From NCBI GenBank assembly GCA_039933515.1, contig JBDTNY010000022.1:18922-82921 (forward strand): a DNA stretch of 64,000 bases, given 5' to 3'. Under the pieces are notes generated by a model. It was not told where the DNA came from. It was given only the letters and a program-made list of their open reading frames with translations, and made no database searches. Origin of the DNA: JAOUEA01 sp039933515 (GTDB lineage: Bacteria > Actinomycetota > UBA4738 > HRBIN12). A program made the translations under genes and the position numbers. Shown in pieces: positions 16,666 to 24,706 of this stretch; position 1 is the stretch's first letter; the number at the start of each line of letters is the position of its first letter.

Positions 16666-17860
16666 CGGCCGCCGGCGAAGGACGCCGCCCGGCGGCCAGG
16701 GCGAGCCAGGCCGATGCGAGCCCGAGCGCGCCGCACCCGAGCCACAACGTCGTCGTGCTGATGTCGTAGACGGCGGTACCGACCATCGGCCCGGCGATCG
16801 CGGCGGTGGCGTACATCATCCCGAGCGATCCCTGATAGCGGCCGCGCGCGTGCTCGGGCGCGCGGTCGGCCACGAACGCCGAGGTCGAAGGGGATTCCAC
16901 GATCTCGCCGAGCGTCCAGATCACGACCATCAGCACGAGCCCAGGGAGCCCCTGGACGAGCGCGAGGGTCGCGAACCCCAGGCCGACCAGCACCGCGCCG
17001 CCCGCGACCATCCGCGTTCGCTCGCGGCGCATCGCCCACGCGGTGATCGGGAGCTCGAGCAACACGACGAGGACGCCGTTCGCCGCTTGCAGGAAGCCGT
17101 AGGTGGCGGTGGAGTAGCCGAGATCGCGCACGTGCAACGCGAACGTGCTCGCGTTCTGCATGTACACCACCGCAGTGAGGAACACAGCCCCCAGGAACAA
17201 CTGGAATCCGCGGTCTGCGGCGATCGACCGACCGGCCGACCCCAGACTGCGCTCTTCGTGTTTCGTCGTGCGCGTGCCGTGGGGGAGCGCGATCAGCGCG
17301 ATCCCCGCGAACGTCCCCGAGGTGATGGCGTCGCCGACGAACAGCAGGTCGAACGAACGCTGCGCGAGGAGTCCGGCGAGCGCGAGGCCGAACGCCCACC
17401 CGATGTTCAGCATCAGACGGTAGGCGCTGAACGCCGCCACCCGGTCCTGCGACGGAACCAGATCGGCGACGAGCGCGCTCGAGGCCGGCCGGTACAGCTC
17501 GGCGACGAACCCGAGCACCAGGATCAGGCCGACGATCTCGGGCAACCCGTCGGCCCAGACCAGCGACAGGGTGAAGGCCGCGCCGCCCGACATCGACAGG
17601 ACGATCGTGTTCCGCCTTCCGACGCGATCGGCGAGCAACCCGCCGACGCCTTGCGCGCCGGTCGCCCCCAGGCCATACGCGGCGAGCCCGAGCCCGGCCT
17701 GGGTCGCCGAGTATCCCCGGTCGGTCAGGTACAGCGTGATGAAGGGCAGCACGAACGTGCCGAGCCGGTTCACGAACGCGCCGATGAACAGGATCCAGAC
17801 CTCGCGCGGGAGCGATCGCAGGGTCGCCCGCAAGGAGCGCGCGTCGGGGACGGCGCTCAC
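16637..17860 (-). CDS. MFS multidrug-type transporter
   Basis: A 407-aa major facilitator with about 12 transmembrane helices. The loop 2-3 signature is GGLLADRVGRRN, and motif-C-like LMLNIGWAFGLALAG lies in helix 5, pointing to a proton-driven drug antiporter. It starts at GTG 17860 overlapping the stop of the flavin-oxidase-like gene by four bases, so the two are one operon. Substrate unknown. Confidence 0.87.
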   Translation of the reverse strand: MSAVPDARSLRATLRSLPREVWILFIGAFVNRLGTFVLPFITLYLTDRGYSATQAGLGLAAYGLGATGAQGVGGLLADRVGRRNTIVLSMSGGAAFTLSLVWADGLPEIVGLILVLGFVAELYRPASSALVADLVPSQDRVAAFSAYRLMLNIGWAFGLALAGLLAQRSFDLLFVGDAITSGTFAGIALIALPHGTRTTKHEERSLGSAGRSIAADRGFQLFLGAVFLTAVVYMQNASTFALHVRDLGYSTATYGFLQAANGVLVVLLELPITAWAMRRERTRMVAGGAVLVGLGFATLALVQGLPGLVLMVVIWTLGEIVESPSTSAFVADRAPEHARGRYQGSLGMMYATAAIAGPMVGTAVYDISTTTLWLGCGALGLASAWLALAAGRRPSPAAVTPPPPAKV

Positions 17861-18486
17861 CGGTCCGACCGGCGATAGTCCGTGAGGTACGGGGGAACGT
17901 CGGTGCCATCCGCGAGCAGGGCATCGGGTTCGGGGGTGCCGATCGCGAGGCCGAGCGGCAGGACCCCGGCCCACACCGGCAGGTTCAGATCGGCTGGATC
18001 GTCGACGGCCGGGCCGACCCGGATCTTCGCGGAGGCCTCGACGATCGGCACCGCCAGGATGAGCGTCTGGCGGAACTCGTCCTCGGTGGGCAGGCGCGCC
18101 TCCGCGCCTCGTCCGGGCGCGACATGGTCGGCGAGCGCACGCGCCATCTGATCGAACTCCCGGCGGTCGGTGACCTCGCGCGCCCGCCCGTACACGATCA
18201 CGGATCGGTAATTCATCGAGTGGTTGAAGAGCGCCCGCGCGAATACAAGGCCGTCGACGATCGTGGCGGCGATGCAGAGCTCGGCGCCGTTACGGAGCGC
18301 GCGCATCGTCTGGGATGCGCGGGAGCCGTGGAGGTACAGCGTGTCGCCGACGCGCGCATGGAGCGTGGCGATCAGGCGGGGCGAACCCCCGTCGTCGATC
18401 CACGCAACGTGCACGATCAAGGCTTCATCGAGGATCTGACCGACGGCCTCGAGGTCGTAGCGGCCACGCTCGGGGTGGCGTCGCAC
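17857..18486 (-). CDS. Pyridoxamine 5'-phosphate oxidase-related, NimA-like flavoprotein
   Basis: A 209-aa split-barrel FMN-binding protein of the pyridoxamine-phosphate-oxidase-related family: the start RHPERGRYD, then IVHVAWIDDGGSPRLIATLHARVGDTLYLHG, is characteristic of the 5-nitroimidazole reductase/NimA-like group. Such proteins bind flavin or heme and many have no proven substrate. It begins at GTG 18486, the most upstream start in frame. Translationally coupled to the downstream MFS exporter, which may indicate joint handling of a xenobiotic; that is inference. Confidence 0.82.
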   Translation of the reverse strand: MRRHPERGRYDLEAVGQILDEALIVHVAWIDDGGSPRLIATLHARVGDTLYLHGSRASQTMRALRNGAELCIAATIVDGLVFARALFNHSMNYRSVIVYGRAREVTDRREFDQMARALADHVAPGRGAEARLPTEDEFRQTLILAVPIVEASAKIRVGPAVDDPADLNLPVWAGVLPLGLAIGTPEPDALLADGTDVPPYLTDYRRSDR

Positions 18487-18600
18487 GCACGCGCGCTCAG
18501 TCGGCGCGCTCGAGCGACCCGACCCGACCGCCTCGGCGGTCCCCGTGTTCTCAGGCTCCGTGCTCAGCGCCGACCCCCGAGTGTCTGACCACGGAGCGCC

Positions 18601-19518
18601 TCACCGCGCGACCGGCACGCGCACGGGCGCATCCGCGAGGGCGGGGGGATCGTCGGCATCGGCGGGCTCCTCTCTCGTCGTCGGCGGCAGGGGCAGCTCG
18701 TTCATATCATCGCCGACGTCGAGTCGCATCCGGCGGGCCGCCCGGTCGAGCGCACCCAGAAGGGGCCGGCCGAGCGCGATGACGAGGACCGCGTTGCCGA
18801 CCGCGCGGAAGGTGTCCCACGCGAGAGAGGTCGCCGCGTAGAAGGTCGCGTAGTGGCGCAGGTTGCTCGCCGCGGTTGCATCGGCGCTCCAGCTGATCGA
18901 CGATCCACCCGTCAGGAAGGGCCACGACCACAGGTTCATCAGTGCGCCGAAGAGGTAGCCCGCCACGACGCCGTAGACGGCCAGCACCCCGATCCGAAGG
19001 CGCCATGAACCGGTGCGGGGCACGAGGCCCGCCCCCAGGCCCACCCAGCCGACCGCGACCATCTGGAAGGGTAGCCACGGCCCGAGTCCGCCGATGAACA
19101 ACCCGCTCGCGAACGTCCCCACGGCGCCCAGGAGGAATCCGAACGTCGGGCCGAACGCGTTGCCCGCGACCAGCACGACGATGAACATCGCGCTGAACCC
19201 CGCCACGAACCCCGGAAGACGCAGGGCGACCATCGCGGCCCCAAGCACGCCGAGTAGGGCGATCGTCTTGGGGCCCATGCCCCCGCGACCCAGCTCGAGG
19301 AAGAGCAAGGCACCCAGCCCGCCGAGCAGCACGATCAGCACGGCGGGCCCGTCGACGTGGTGGTTCTCGTTCCCGCGGGTGAGCGCGGGCAGCGCGAACG
19401 GCCAGAGGAACGCGAGCAGACCGACCAGGTTGAGGACGATCAGCCCGGCGACGCGCACGCGGGAGCCACCGGTCAAGGTGCGAACGCTCAGCGACCGCGC
19501 CGCGACCGCCGCGTTCAT
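18601..19518 (-). CDS. ECF transporter substrate-binding (S) component, predicted cobalamin-specific
   Basis: A 305-aa integral membrane protein with six or more helices and the ECF S-component signatures GNAFGPTFGFLLGA and GGLGPWLPFQMVAVGWVGLGAG in the middle. S components bind the vitamin and topple in the membrane to deliver it. It overlaps the ATPase gene upstream by four bases and is the last gene of a riboswitch-controlled operon. Substrate assignment to cobalamin or a related corrinoid comes from the riboswitch and the transcobalamin-like genes, not from the protein itself. The C-terminal 40 residues are acidic and proline-rich. Confidence 0.85.
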   Translation of the reverse strand: MNAAVAARSLSVRTLTGGSRVRVAGLIVLNLVGLLAFLWPFALPALTRGNENHHVDGPAVLIVLLGGLGALLFLELGRGGMGPKTIALLGVLGAAMVALRLPGFVAGFSAMFIVVLVAGNAFGPTFGFLLGAVGTFASGLFIGGLGPWLPFQMVAVGWVGLGAGLVPRTGSWRLRIGVLAVYGVVAGYLFGALMNLWSWPFLTGGSSISWSADATAASNLRHYATFYAATSLAWDTFRAVGNAVLVIALGRPLLGALDRAARRMRLDVGDDMNELPLPPTTREEPADADDPPALADAPVRVPVAR

Positions 19519-21083
19519 GCGAGCGCCTCGGCGACCTGCTCGGGGGTGAGCCATCCCGGCCCGAACGCCCGGGTCATCTGGGGTGCGAAGACGTGCGAGT
19601 CGCCGAGCACCTCGCCGGGGTCGCCGTCGTCGATGACCTCACCGCCCGCGAGCATGATGACGCGGGTGGCGACGGTGGCCGTGAGCTCGACGTCATGGGT
19701 GGCGAACAACACCGTGCCGCCTTCCGCGGCATGGGATCGCATGAACCGCGCCAGGCGATCCTTGGCATCGGGGTCGAGCCCGCGCGTGGGCTCATCGAGG
19801 AGGAGCACGGGAGCCCGCCCTGCGGCGATCGCCGCGGTGGCCACGAGGAGCCGCTGCCCGGCCGAGAGGTCCCGTGGGTGCTGCGCCGCGAGGTCCTCGA
19901 TCCCGAGCGCCGCGAGCACCGCCTCGGGTCGCACGCTGTCGATCCCCCGGGCCTTCAGGGTGACGGCGACCTCGCCCGCGACGGTCTCGGAGAACAGCAC
20001 GGCCTCGGGTTCCTGGGGACAGAGCGCCACGTCGACGCCGGGCCGTGGCGCATGGCCGCCGACCCGGACGGTCCCGGAGGCGGGAGTGTGGACGCCGGCG
20101 ATCGAGCGCAGCAGCGTCGTTTTCCCGGCGCCGTTGCGCCCCATCACCGCGACGATCTCGCCTTCGCCGGCGACGAGGTCGACGTCGTGCAACGCGGTGG
20201 CGTCGCCGTGTCGCGCGGTCAGATGGCGCAGCTCGACCCGTACGTCACCAGGCGCCGGGATCACCGGGCCGCGTCGTGCGGGGAGCGCCCCCGCGAGCCG
20301 CCGCGCGTCGCGGACGGTCAGAGGCACGGGGTCCCAGCCGAGCAGCCGTCCCAGCCGCGCGACGGGCGGCCCCATCGCCAGGCGGCGGATCACCGCGGCG
20401 GGGTCGCCCGCGGTCACGCGTCCCTCGTCGAACCCGATCGCGAGGTCGACCTGGCCGGCGACGCGCTCGAGCCGGTGCTCGGCGAGGACGACGGTCATCC
20501 CCTGGTCGTGCACGAGCCGCTGCAACGCCGCGAACACGTGCTCGGCGCCCTGCGGATCCAGCTGCGAGGTGGGTTCGTCGAGCACGAGGATCCGCGGGCC
20601 GGCGGCGAGCGCGGCGGCGATCGCCACGCGTTGCCGCTCGCCACCCGAGATAGCACGGACGCTTCTGCCGCGCAGCGGCTCGATATCCAACAGATCCAGC
20701 ATCTCCTCGACGCGCCGACGCATGTGGGCGGGGACGACCCCCAGGTTCTCCATGCCGTAGGCCAGCTCGTCCTCCACGCGGTCGAGCACGAACGACGCAC
20801 CCGGATCCTGGGCCACGAAGGCGACCACGTCGGCGAGCGCGCGGGGCGCGTGGGTGAGGGTGTCACGCCCCGCGGCGAGGACGCGCCCCGTGAATGCGCC
20901 GCCCGTGAAATGTGGGACGAGGCCGTTCGCCAGGCGCAGGAAGGTCGACTTGCCCGCGCCCGTCGGCCCGACCGCGAGGGCGAACGTACCCTCTTCGATG
21001 TCGAGGGTCACGTCGCGCAACGCGGGTTGCGACCCGTCGGGATAGCGGAACGACACGGCGTCGACGCGCAGGGCGTCGGTCAT
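19515..21083 (-). CDS. ECF transporter ATPase with two fused ABC domains (EcfA-A')
   Basis: The 522-aa protein carries two complete ABC cassettes. The first has Walker A GPTGAGKST (about residue 39), signature ISGGERQRVA and Walker B RILVLDEPT; the second has GRNGAGKTT, LSAGQRLLVA and PVLLLDEPTRGLD. The switch histidines are in LAEHRLE and FATHDVE. Fused EcfA-A' is common in actinobacteria. It supplies the energy for the EcfT-S membrane complex encoded on both sides with 4-base overlaps. In the second cassette the signature is LSAGQ rather than LSGGQ. Confidence 0.93.
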   Translation of the reverse strand: MTDALRVDAVSFRYPDGSQPALRDVTLDIEEGTFALAVGPTGAGKSTFLRLANGLVPHFTGGAFTGRVLAAGRDTLTHAPRALADVVAFVAQDPGASFVLDRVEDELAYGMENLGVVPAHMRRRVEEMLDLLDIEPLRGRSVRAISGGERQRVAIAAALAAGPRILVLDEPTSQLDPQGAEHVFAALQRLVHDQGMTVVLAEHRLERVAGQVDLAIGFDEGRVTAGDPAAVIRRLAMGPPVARLGRLLGWDPVPLTVRDARRLAGALPARRGPVIPAPGDVRVELRHLTARHGDATALHDVDLVAGEGEIVAVMGRNGAGKTTLLRSIAGVHTPASGTVRVGGHAPRPGVDVALCPQEPEAVLFSETVAGEVAVTLKARGIDSVRPEAVLAALGIEDLAAQHPRDLSAGQRLLVATAAIAAGRAPVLLLDEPTRGLDPDAKDRLARFMRSHAAEGGTVLFATHDVELTATVATRVIMLAGGEVIDDGDPGEVLGDSHVFAPQMTRAFGPGWLTPEQVAEALA

Positions 21084-21880
21084 GGGTCCTCCCTCGGGGA
21101 TCGGACCACGCCCGGGAGCGCAAGGATCCCGATGACGGCGAGCATCGCGGGCCGGACCTGTGGCCAGGTGAGTGGAGAGGTGGCGGGATGCAGGTCGCGC
21201 CCCTGCTGCCACGCGGCCGCCAGCGAGACCGCCGCGCTCGCGAACGCGGACGCCGAGACGGCGACTGCCGCGGGGGTCCAGCGCGACGGCCGGTAGCGGC
21301 TCCGACGCCCACGGCCGTGCCCGCGCGCGTCCATGCTTTCGGCGAGCGTGAGCGCCTCCTCCATGCCGGTCTCGAGCACGGGGACCGCGAGGGCGGGAAG
21401 GGTCCGCCACGAGGTCGGGATGCCGCGGAGTGTCTGCGCCTCTCGAACGCGCCCCACCATCGCGACGGTGCGCGGCGCGATCGAGAGCGCGAGCGCAGCG
21501 GCGAGCGCCGGCTCATGGAACCGCCGTGGTGCGAGACGCACGACACCGAACGGATCTGTCACGGCGTTGAAGGTCCCGAAGATGATCAGCAGGGTCGCCA
21601 GACGGGCGCCCTCGAGCGCGGCGAATGCCACGTTGCCGGCATCGACGGTCCCCAGGAAGACCAGCGAGGTACGCACCGCCACCGTGACGAGGCCGGCGAT
21701 CGCGAACAACCGGAACGACCGCGCGGTGGGGCCCGGGATCCGCTGGGCCGCGTAGACGAAGAACGACACTGCCACGATCAGGGCCAGGTAGAAGGGGTTC
21801 GTCGTGGTGAACGTGACCAGGCCGGCGCAGGTCGCCCACGTGATCCATGCGCCCGGGTGCAGACCGCTATCGCGATGCAA
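21080..21880 (-). CDS. ECF transporter transmembrane component EcfT
   Basis: A 266-aa membrane protein with about six helices and, in the C-terminal cytoplasmic part, the coupling-helix motif MDARGHGRG, matching the conserved Ala-Arg-Gly of EcfT that contacts the ATPases; RVREAQTLRG is the first coupling helix. Starts at TTG 21880, 14 bases inside the preceding gene, behind GGAGG. Its end overlaps the ATPase start. Together with the ATPase and S gene it makes a complete importer. Confidence 0.88.
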   Translation of the reverse strand: MHRDSGLHPGAWITWATCAGLVTFTTTNPFYLALIVAVSFFVYAAQRIPGPTARSFRLFAIAGLVTVAVRTSLVFLGTVDAGNVAFAALEGARLATLLIIFGTFNAVTDPFGVVRLAPRRFHEPALAAALALSIAPRTVAMVGRVREAQTLRGIPTSWRTLPALAVPVLETGMEEALTLAESMDARGHGRGRRSRYRPSRWTPAAVAVSASAFASAAVSLAAAWQQGRDLHPATSPLTWPQVRPAMLAVIGILALPGVVRSPREDP

Positions 21881-22751
21881 GGGCGCGCCTCCGGCGCATC
21901 GTCAGCCAGCCGGCGGCGCCGAGCGCCGCTACCGCGATGAGCGCGAGCAACGCCCCCGCGGGTGGCCCGCCCGATCCCGGCGAGGCGCCGGCGGCGAGGG
22001 CGCCGACCGGGCTTGCCCGAACGATCGTCTGGGCGAGCGACGGAGTGGGCTCCGCGCTGGGCGTACGCGTCGCGTGCGCGTTCGCGCGCGCGCTGGCGGA
22101 GGCGTGCGCGGGACTGGCGGCGCCCGAGGCGTTCGCGTCAGCGCCCGGGCTCGCATCGGACCCGCCGCTCCCGGAGCCGGTGGTTCCGCCGCCTGCCGGG
22201 GCGGGATCCAGACTGGGGCTCGGACTCGGTGCAGGCGATGGCGACGGCTCGGGCTCGGGTTCGCAGACGTCGCCGAAGGCGAGCGCCGGAGGCGAGGCGT
22301 GCGTTGTCCCGGAGTCACCCGGCCCCCAGACCCAGCCCTCCATGTCGCCTTCGCCGATCGACGCCGACGCGGCGCCGGATCCGGCCCAGCTCCAGTTCCC
22401 GTCCCCGTCGCCGTGCCAATACCCCCAGTAGTCCGGGTAGTCGGCGAAGCAGTCGCCTCCGCTCGGCCCGGTGCCGTCGAGCTGACAGACGGCCTGACCC
22501 CCGAACCCGAGCCCGTACTGCAGACCGTACTGCCGCCCGGCGAGCTGGATCAGGTGCAAGCCGCTCACGCTCGAGTCGTCGAGCGCGACGCAGTAGGTCG
22601 ACGTGCGGCTCCCGTTGTCGATCACGAGCGCCGCATGTGGCGCGCCTCCGACGGCCGCACATGACACCCCCGTTCCGGCAACGGCGGGGCCGAAGGCCGG
22701 GAACGTCAGCGCCAGCCCGACGACGAGCAAGCGGAGGCGACGGGCCTTCAT
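21867..22751 (-). CDS. Anchored transcobalamin beta-domain-like (DUF4430-type) exoprotein
   Basis: A 294-aa protein with a signal peptide (about 25 residues ending AVAG), an exported domain to about residue 155, a 90-residue Pro/Ser/Ala/Gly-rich stalk and a C-terminal transmembrane helix followed by MRRRRALASR. The outer domain contains four or more Cys (VSCAAV, TYCVAL, AVCQLDG, DCFADY) and YWGYWHGDGDGNW, the aromatic pattern of DUF4430 domains related to the beta domain of intrinsic factor and transcobalamin. Position directly after the barrel protein and before EcfT in a B12-riboswitch operon fits a corrinoid-capturing role. Domain assignment is by motif recall and should be tested by profile search. 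Confidence 0.7.
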   Translation of the reverse strand: MKARRLRLLVVGLALTFPAFGPAVAGTGVSCAAVGGAPHAALVIDNGSRTSTYCVALDDSSVSGLHLIQLAGRQYGLQYGLGFGGQAVCQLDGTGPSGGDCFADYPDYWGYWHGDGDGNWSWAGSGAASASIGEGDMEGWVWGPGDSGTTHASPPALAFGDVCEPEPEPSPSPAPSPSPSLDPAPAGGGTTGSGSGGSDASPGADANASGAASPAHASASARANAHATRTPSAEPTPSLAQTIVRASPVGALAAGASPGSGGPPAGALLALIAVAALGAAGWLTMRRRRALASR

Positions 22752-22754
22752 CGG

Positions 22755-23756
22755 CTACGTCGCACAGGGCGGGGTCGGGGTGATCGGGCCGACCACCGGG
22801 CCGCTGAACGGCAGCGCCTGCAGGAGCAGCCCGGGGACGGCGCCGATCGTGGCTCCGATATCCGGCGTGCCGCGCGGTCGGCCATCGTACGAGTACGCCC
22901 AGGCGCCGCAGTTCGGGTACTGGAGCGCGCGGAGCGCGCTGCGTCCTCCTGCGGGCACGGGGTCGCCGGCCGCAGCGTAGGCCTGCAGCACGAGCGCGGT
23001 TGAGTTCGCGTCGGTGGCGATGAACCCGGCCGAGTAGCTCCACCCTCCGTGGGCGTCGTCGCGCACCGCGTCGAAGAAGGCGAACGGATCGGCCCCGAAC
23101 GTGCCTCGGTTCGCGGCTTCGAGCGCCTGCACGACATAGGACGTGGTGTTCGAGTCGGAGGTGAAGAAGTCGTTGCCCGAGCCGTCGTCGCACGAGACGT
23201 CGTCGGTCCCCGCCGCGTACGGCTCGTCGTACGCCCATCCGCCGTCGGGGCACTGTGCTTCGAGCAACCATCCGGTCACGGCGGTCGAGGGCGTTATACC
23301 GGCGCTCTCGAGGGCGAGCGTGGCGAGCGCATCGTCGAAGACGGCCGCGTCGCCGAACCGCCCCGCCGAGATCGTGCCGCGCAGGCCGGCCACGAGGTTC
23401 GCGCCTCCGAACGCCCGTGGGTCACGCCCGGCGGTGCTCACCGCGAGCACGATCTTTGCCTGGAGGCCGACCCCGGTGACGTTGCCGGCCTCCACCTGGC
23501 GGGCCAGGTAGCCGAGCGCGTCGCGCACGACCCCTCTGCCATGTCCGACCGCGACGGCCGCGAGCACCGCGTCGGCCGTGGATCCGATCGGCGAGAACGC
23601 CGGGATCGAGCCGTTCGGCTTCTGCTGTGACGCGATGAAGCCGAGGCCACGCGTGGCGCGTTCGGCGTCGGTCGTCGCGAAGGCCGACGTCGGGACGACG
23701 AGCAGCAGCGCCCCGATGGTGAGAACGGTGAGGACCTTGATGCGGGCCGAGCCCAT
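22755..23756 (-). CDS. Secreted alpha/alpha-barrel protein, transcobalamin/intrinsic factor alpha-domain-like
   Basis: A 333-aa exported protein (signal peptide ending SAFA at about residue 27) built from six helical-pair repeats, recognisable from GLGFIASQQKPNGSIPAF, ALGYLARQVEAG, VFDDALATLALESAG, GWLLEAQCPDGGWAYDE, DAHGGWSYSAGF and DIGATIGAVPGLLLQAL. This is the prenyltransferase/squalene-cyclase alpha6/alpha6 barrel, the fold of the alpha domain of animal B12 carriers. No DxDD or other cyclase catalytic motif is present, so it is not a terpene cyclase. First gene of the operon; a cobalamin riboswitch lies in its leader. A B12-binding role is inferred from fold plus riboswitch. Confidence 0.8.
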   Translation of the reverse strand: MGSARIKVLTVLTIGALLLVVPTSAFATTDAERATRGLGFIASQQKPNGSIPAFSPIGSTADAVLAAVAVGHGRGVVRDALGYLARQVEAGNVTGVGLQAKIVLAVSTAGRDPRAFGGANLVAGLRGTISAGRFGDAAVFDDALATLALESAGITPSTAVTGWLLEAQCPDGGWAYDEPYAAGTDDVSCDDGSGNDFFTSDSNTTSYVVQALEAANRGTFGADPFAFFDAVRDDAHGGWSYSAGFIATDANSTALVLQAYAAAGDPVPAGGRSALRALQYPNCGAWAYSYDGRPRGTPDIGATIGAVPGLLLQALPFSGPVVGPITPTPPCAT

Positions 23757-23795
23757 GTGAGGCTCCCCCTTTCCGAGCGTCCGCGCGCCCTAACG

Positions 23796-23878
23796 GAACG
23801 ACCCCCCGGAACAGCGCGGGAGGTCGTCGTCGGGGCGTGTCGCCCGGCGGCGCGATCCCCTGTCCACGAGGGTCGTTC
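23796..23878 (-). promoter_or_regulatory. Possible expression platform of the riboswitch
   Basis: GAACGACCC and GGGTCGTTC (23870-23878 and 23796-23804) are exact complements flanking about 65 bases between the riboswitch and the barrel gene. They could form a long stem that competes with riboswitch folding or exposes the ribosome-binding site (AAGGGGGAG near 23764-23772). No T-run follows, so translational control or Rho action is more likely than intrinsic termination. Confidence 0.4.
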
Positions 23879-23882
23879 GGCC

Positions 23883-24000
23883 GTGCGTCGCGCAGGGCGG
23901 CCTGGCTCGTCCACTCCGATGGTGGACCTACAGTTGCGGGACAGCGCCGGAATCCGACCGGCTTCGCCTCCGCGACGCGGTGTCGCCCTGACGCTAGCAC
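23883..24000 (-). promoter_or_regulatory. Cobalamin (B12) riboswitch
   Basis: Read on the minus strand, the leader contains the canonical core GCTGTCCCGCAACTGTAGG (complement of 23927-23945), preceded by a GCCGG..ATTCCGG arm and followed by a hairpin GTCCAC/GTGGAC (23909-23927) and a B12-box-like AGCCAGG..GCCCTGC (complement of 23892-23907). The outer ends GTGC..CAGGGCG and CGCCCTG..GCAC can pair as the closing stem. It is compact, lacking large peripheral arms. The start codon of the barrel protein lies about 127 bases downstream. A possible -10 CATAAT is on the minus strand at 24061-24066. The 396-base gap 23757-24152 is explained by this leader plus the divergent promoter. Confidence 0.88.
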
Positions 24001-24152
24001 GCCGGCCTCGAGCGCGGCCAATCGCACGCACGCGACCCACGGACAAAGACCCGCGATCAGATTATGCCCGAGCATTGAGCCTTGCTTGGGGTGACCTTTA
24101 CCTTGGGAGGCGTTCCATAGGAGGCACGAACCCCGTGAGGAAAGGTGCACCC

Positions 24153-24668
24153 ATGGAGACGCTCCGCAAGGCATCGACCGAGGCAGCACCCGCCGCCACG
24201 CCCTCGGTGGCCGTGAAGAGGATCCCGCAGGCGGAGTCGCAGCATCCACGCTCGATGCCGTGGCTGGTGGCCGGCCTCATGGTCATGACCGCGGCGTTCC
24301 TGGTGCTCGCGATCTTGACGATCATGCCTCGACTGCGGCCGAGCGAGCCGGTCCGGCTGCTGGATCAGACGATCTCGACGTGGGACTCGGGAACCCCCGC
24401 GTCGTTCGCCGCCATCTACGCGCGCGACGCCGTGGTGGTCCACGCCGACGGCACGAAGGTGACCGGGCTCGCCGAGATCGTGGCCGACGCGAAAGCGGCC
24501 GGAGCCGACTTCACGATGGTTCGTACGGGCGACGTGTCGGTGACGCACAGCGGTACCTACGCCGCGGCCGTCTATCGCTACACGGGCGCAGGCCGAGGCT
24601 CGGGCCTCCTCGTGATCCAGATCGCGGACGGGAGGATCACGCATCAGTGGAGCTACGCGCTCCCCTGA
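24153..24668 (+). CDS. Membrane-anchored SnoaL/NTF2-like protein
   Basis: A 171-aa protein with an N-terminal cytoplasmic stretch, one transmembrane helix at about residues 33-53 and an exported NTF2-like domain (DQTISTWDSGTPASFAAIYARDAVVVHADGT typical of the first helix and strand, ending IQIADGRITHQWSYA). NTF2-like pockets serve as small-molecule binding sites or enzymes; nothing here fixes one. The ATG follows AGGAAAGG. Divergent from the B12 operon. Confidence 0.75.
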   Translation: METLRKASTEAAPAATPSVAVKRIPQAESQHPRSMPWLVAGLMVMTAAFLVLAILTIMPRLRPSEPVRLLDQTISTWDSGTPASFAAIYARDAVVVHADGTKVTGLAEIVADAKAAGADFTMVRTGDVSVTHSGTYAAAVYRYTGAGRGSGLLVIQIADGRITHQWSYALP

Positions 24669-24706
24669 TGCTCGATTGACTGGCTGTGCCTACGCCGGCG
24701 TCCCGC

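Noticed and set aside
22755..23756. Terpene or squalene cyclase
   Set aside because: Barrel repeats are present but the DxDD/DxD catalytic motifs are absent and the protein is exported beside a B12 riboswitch.
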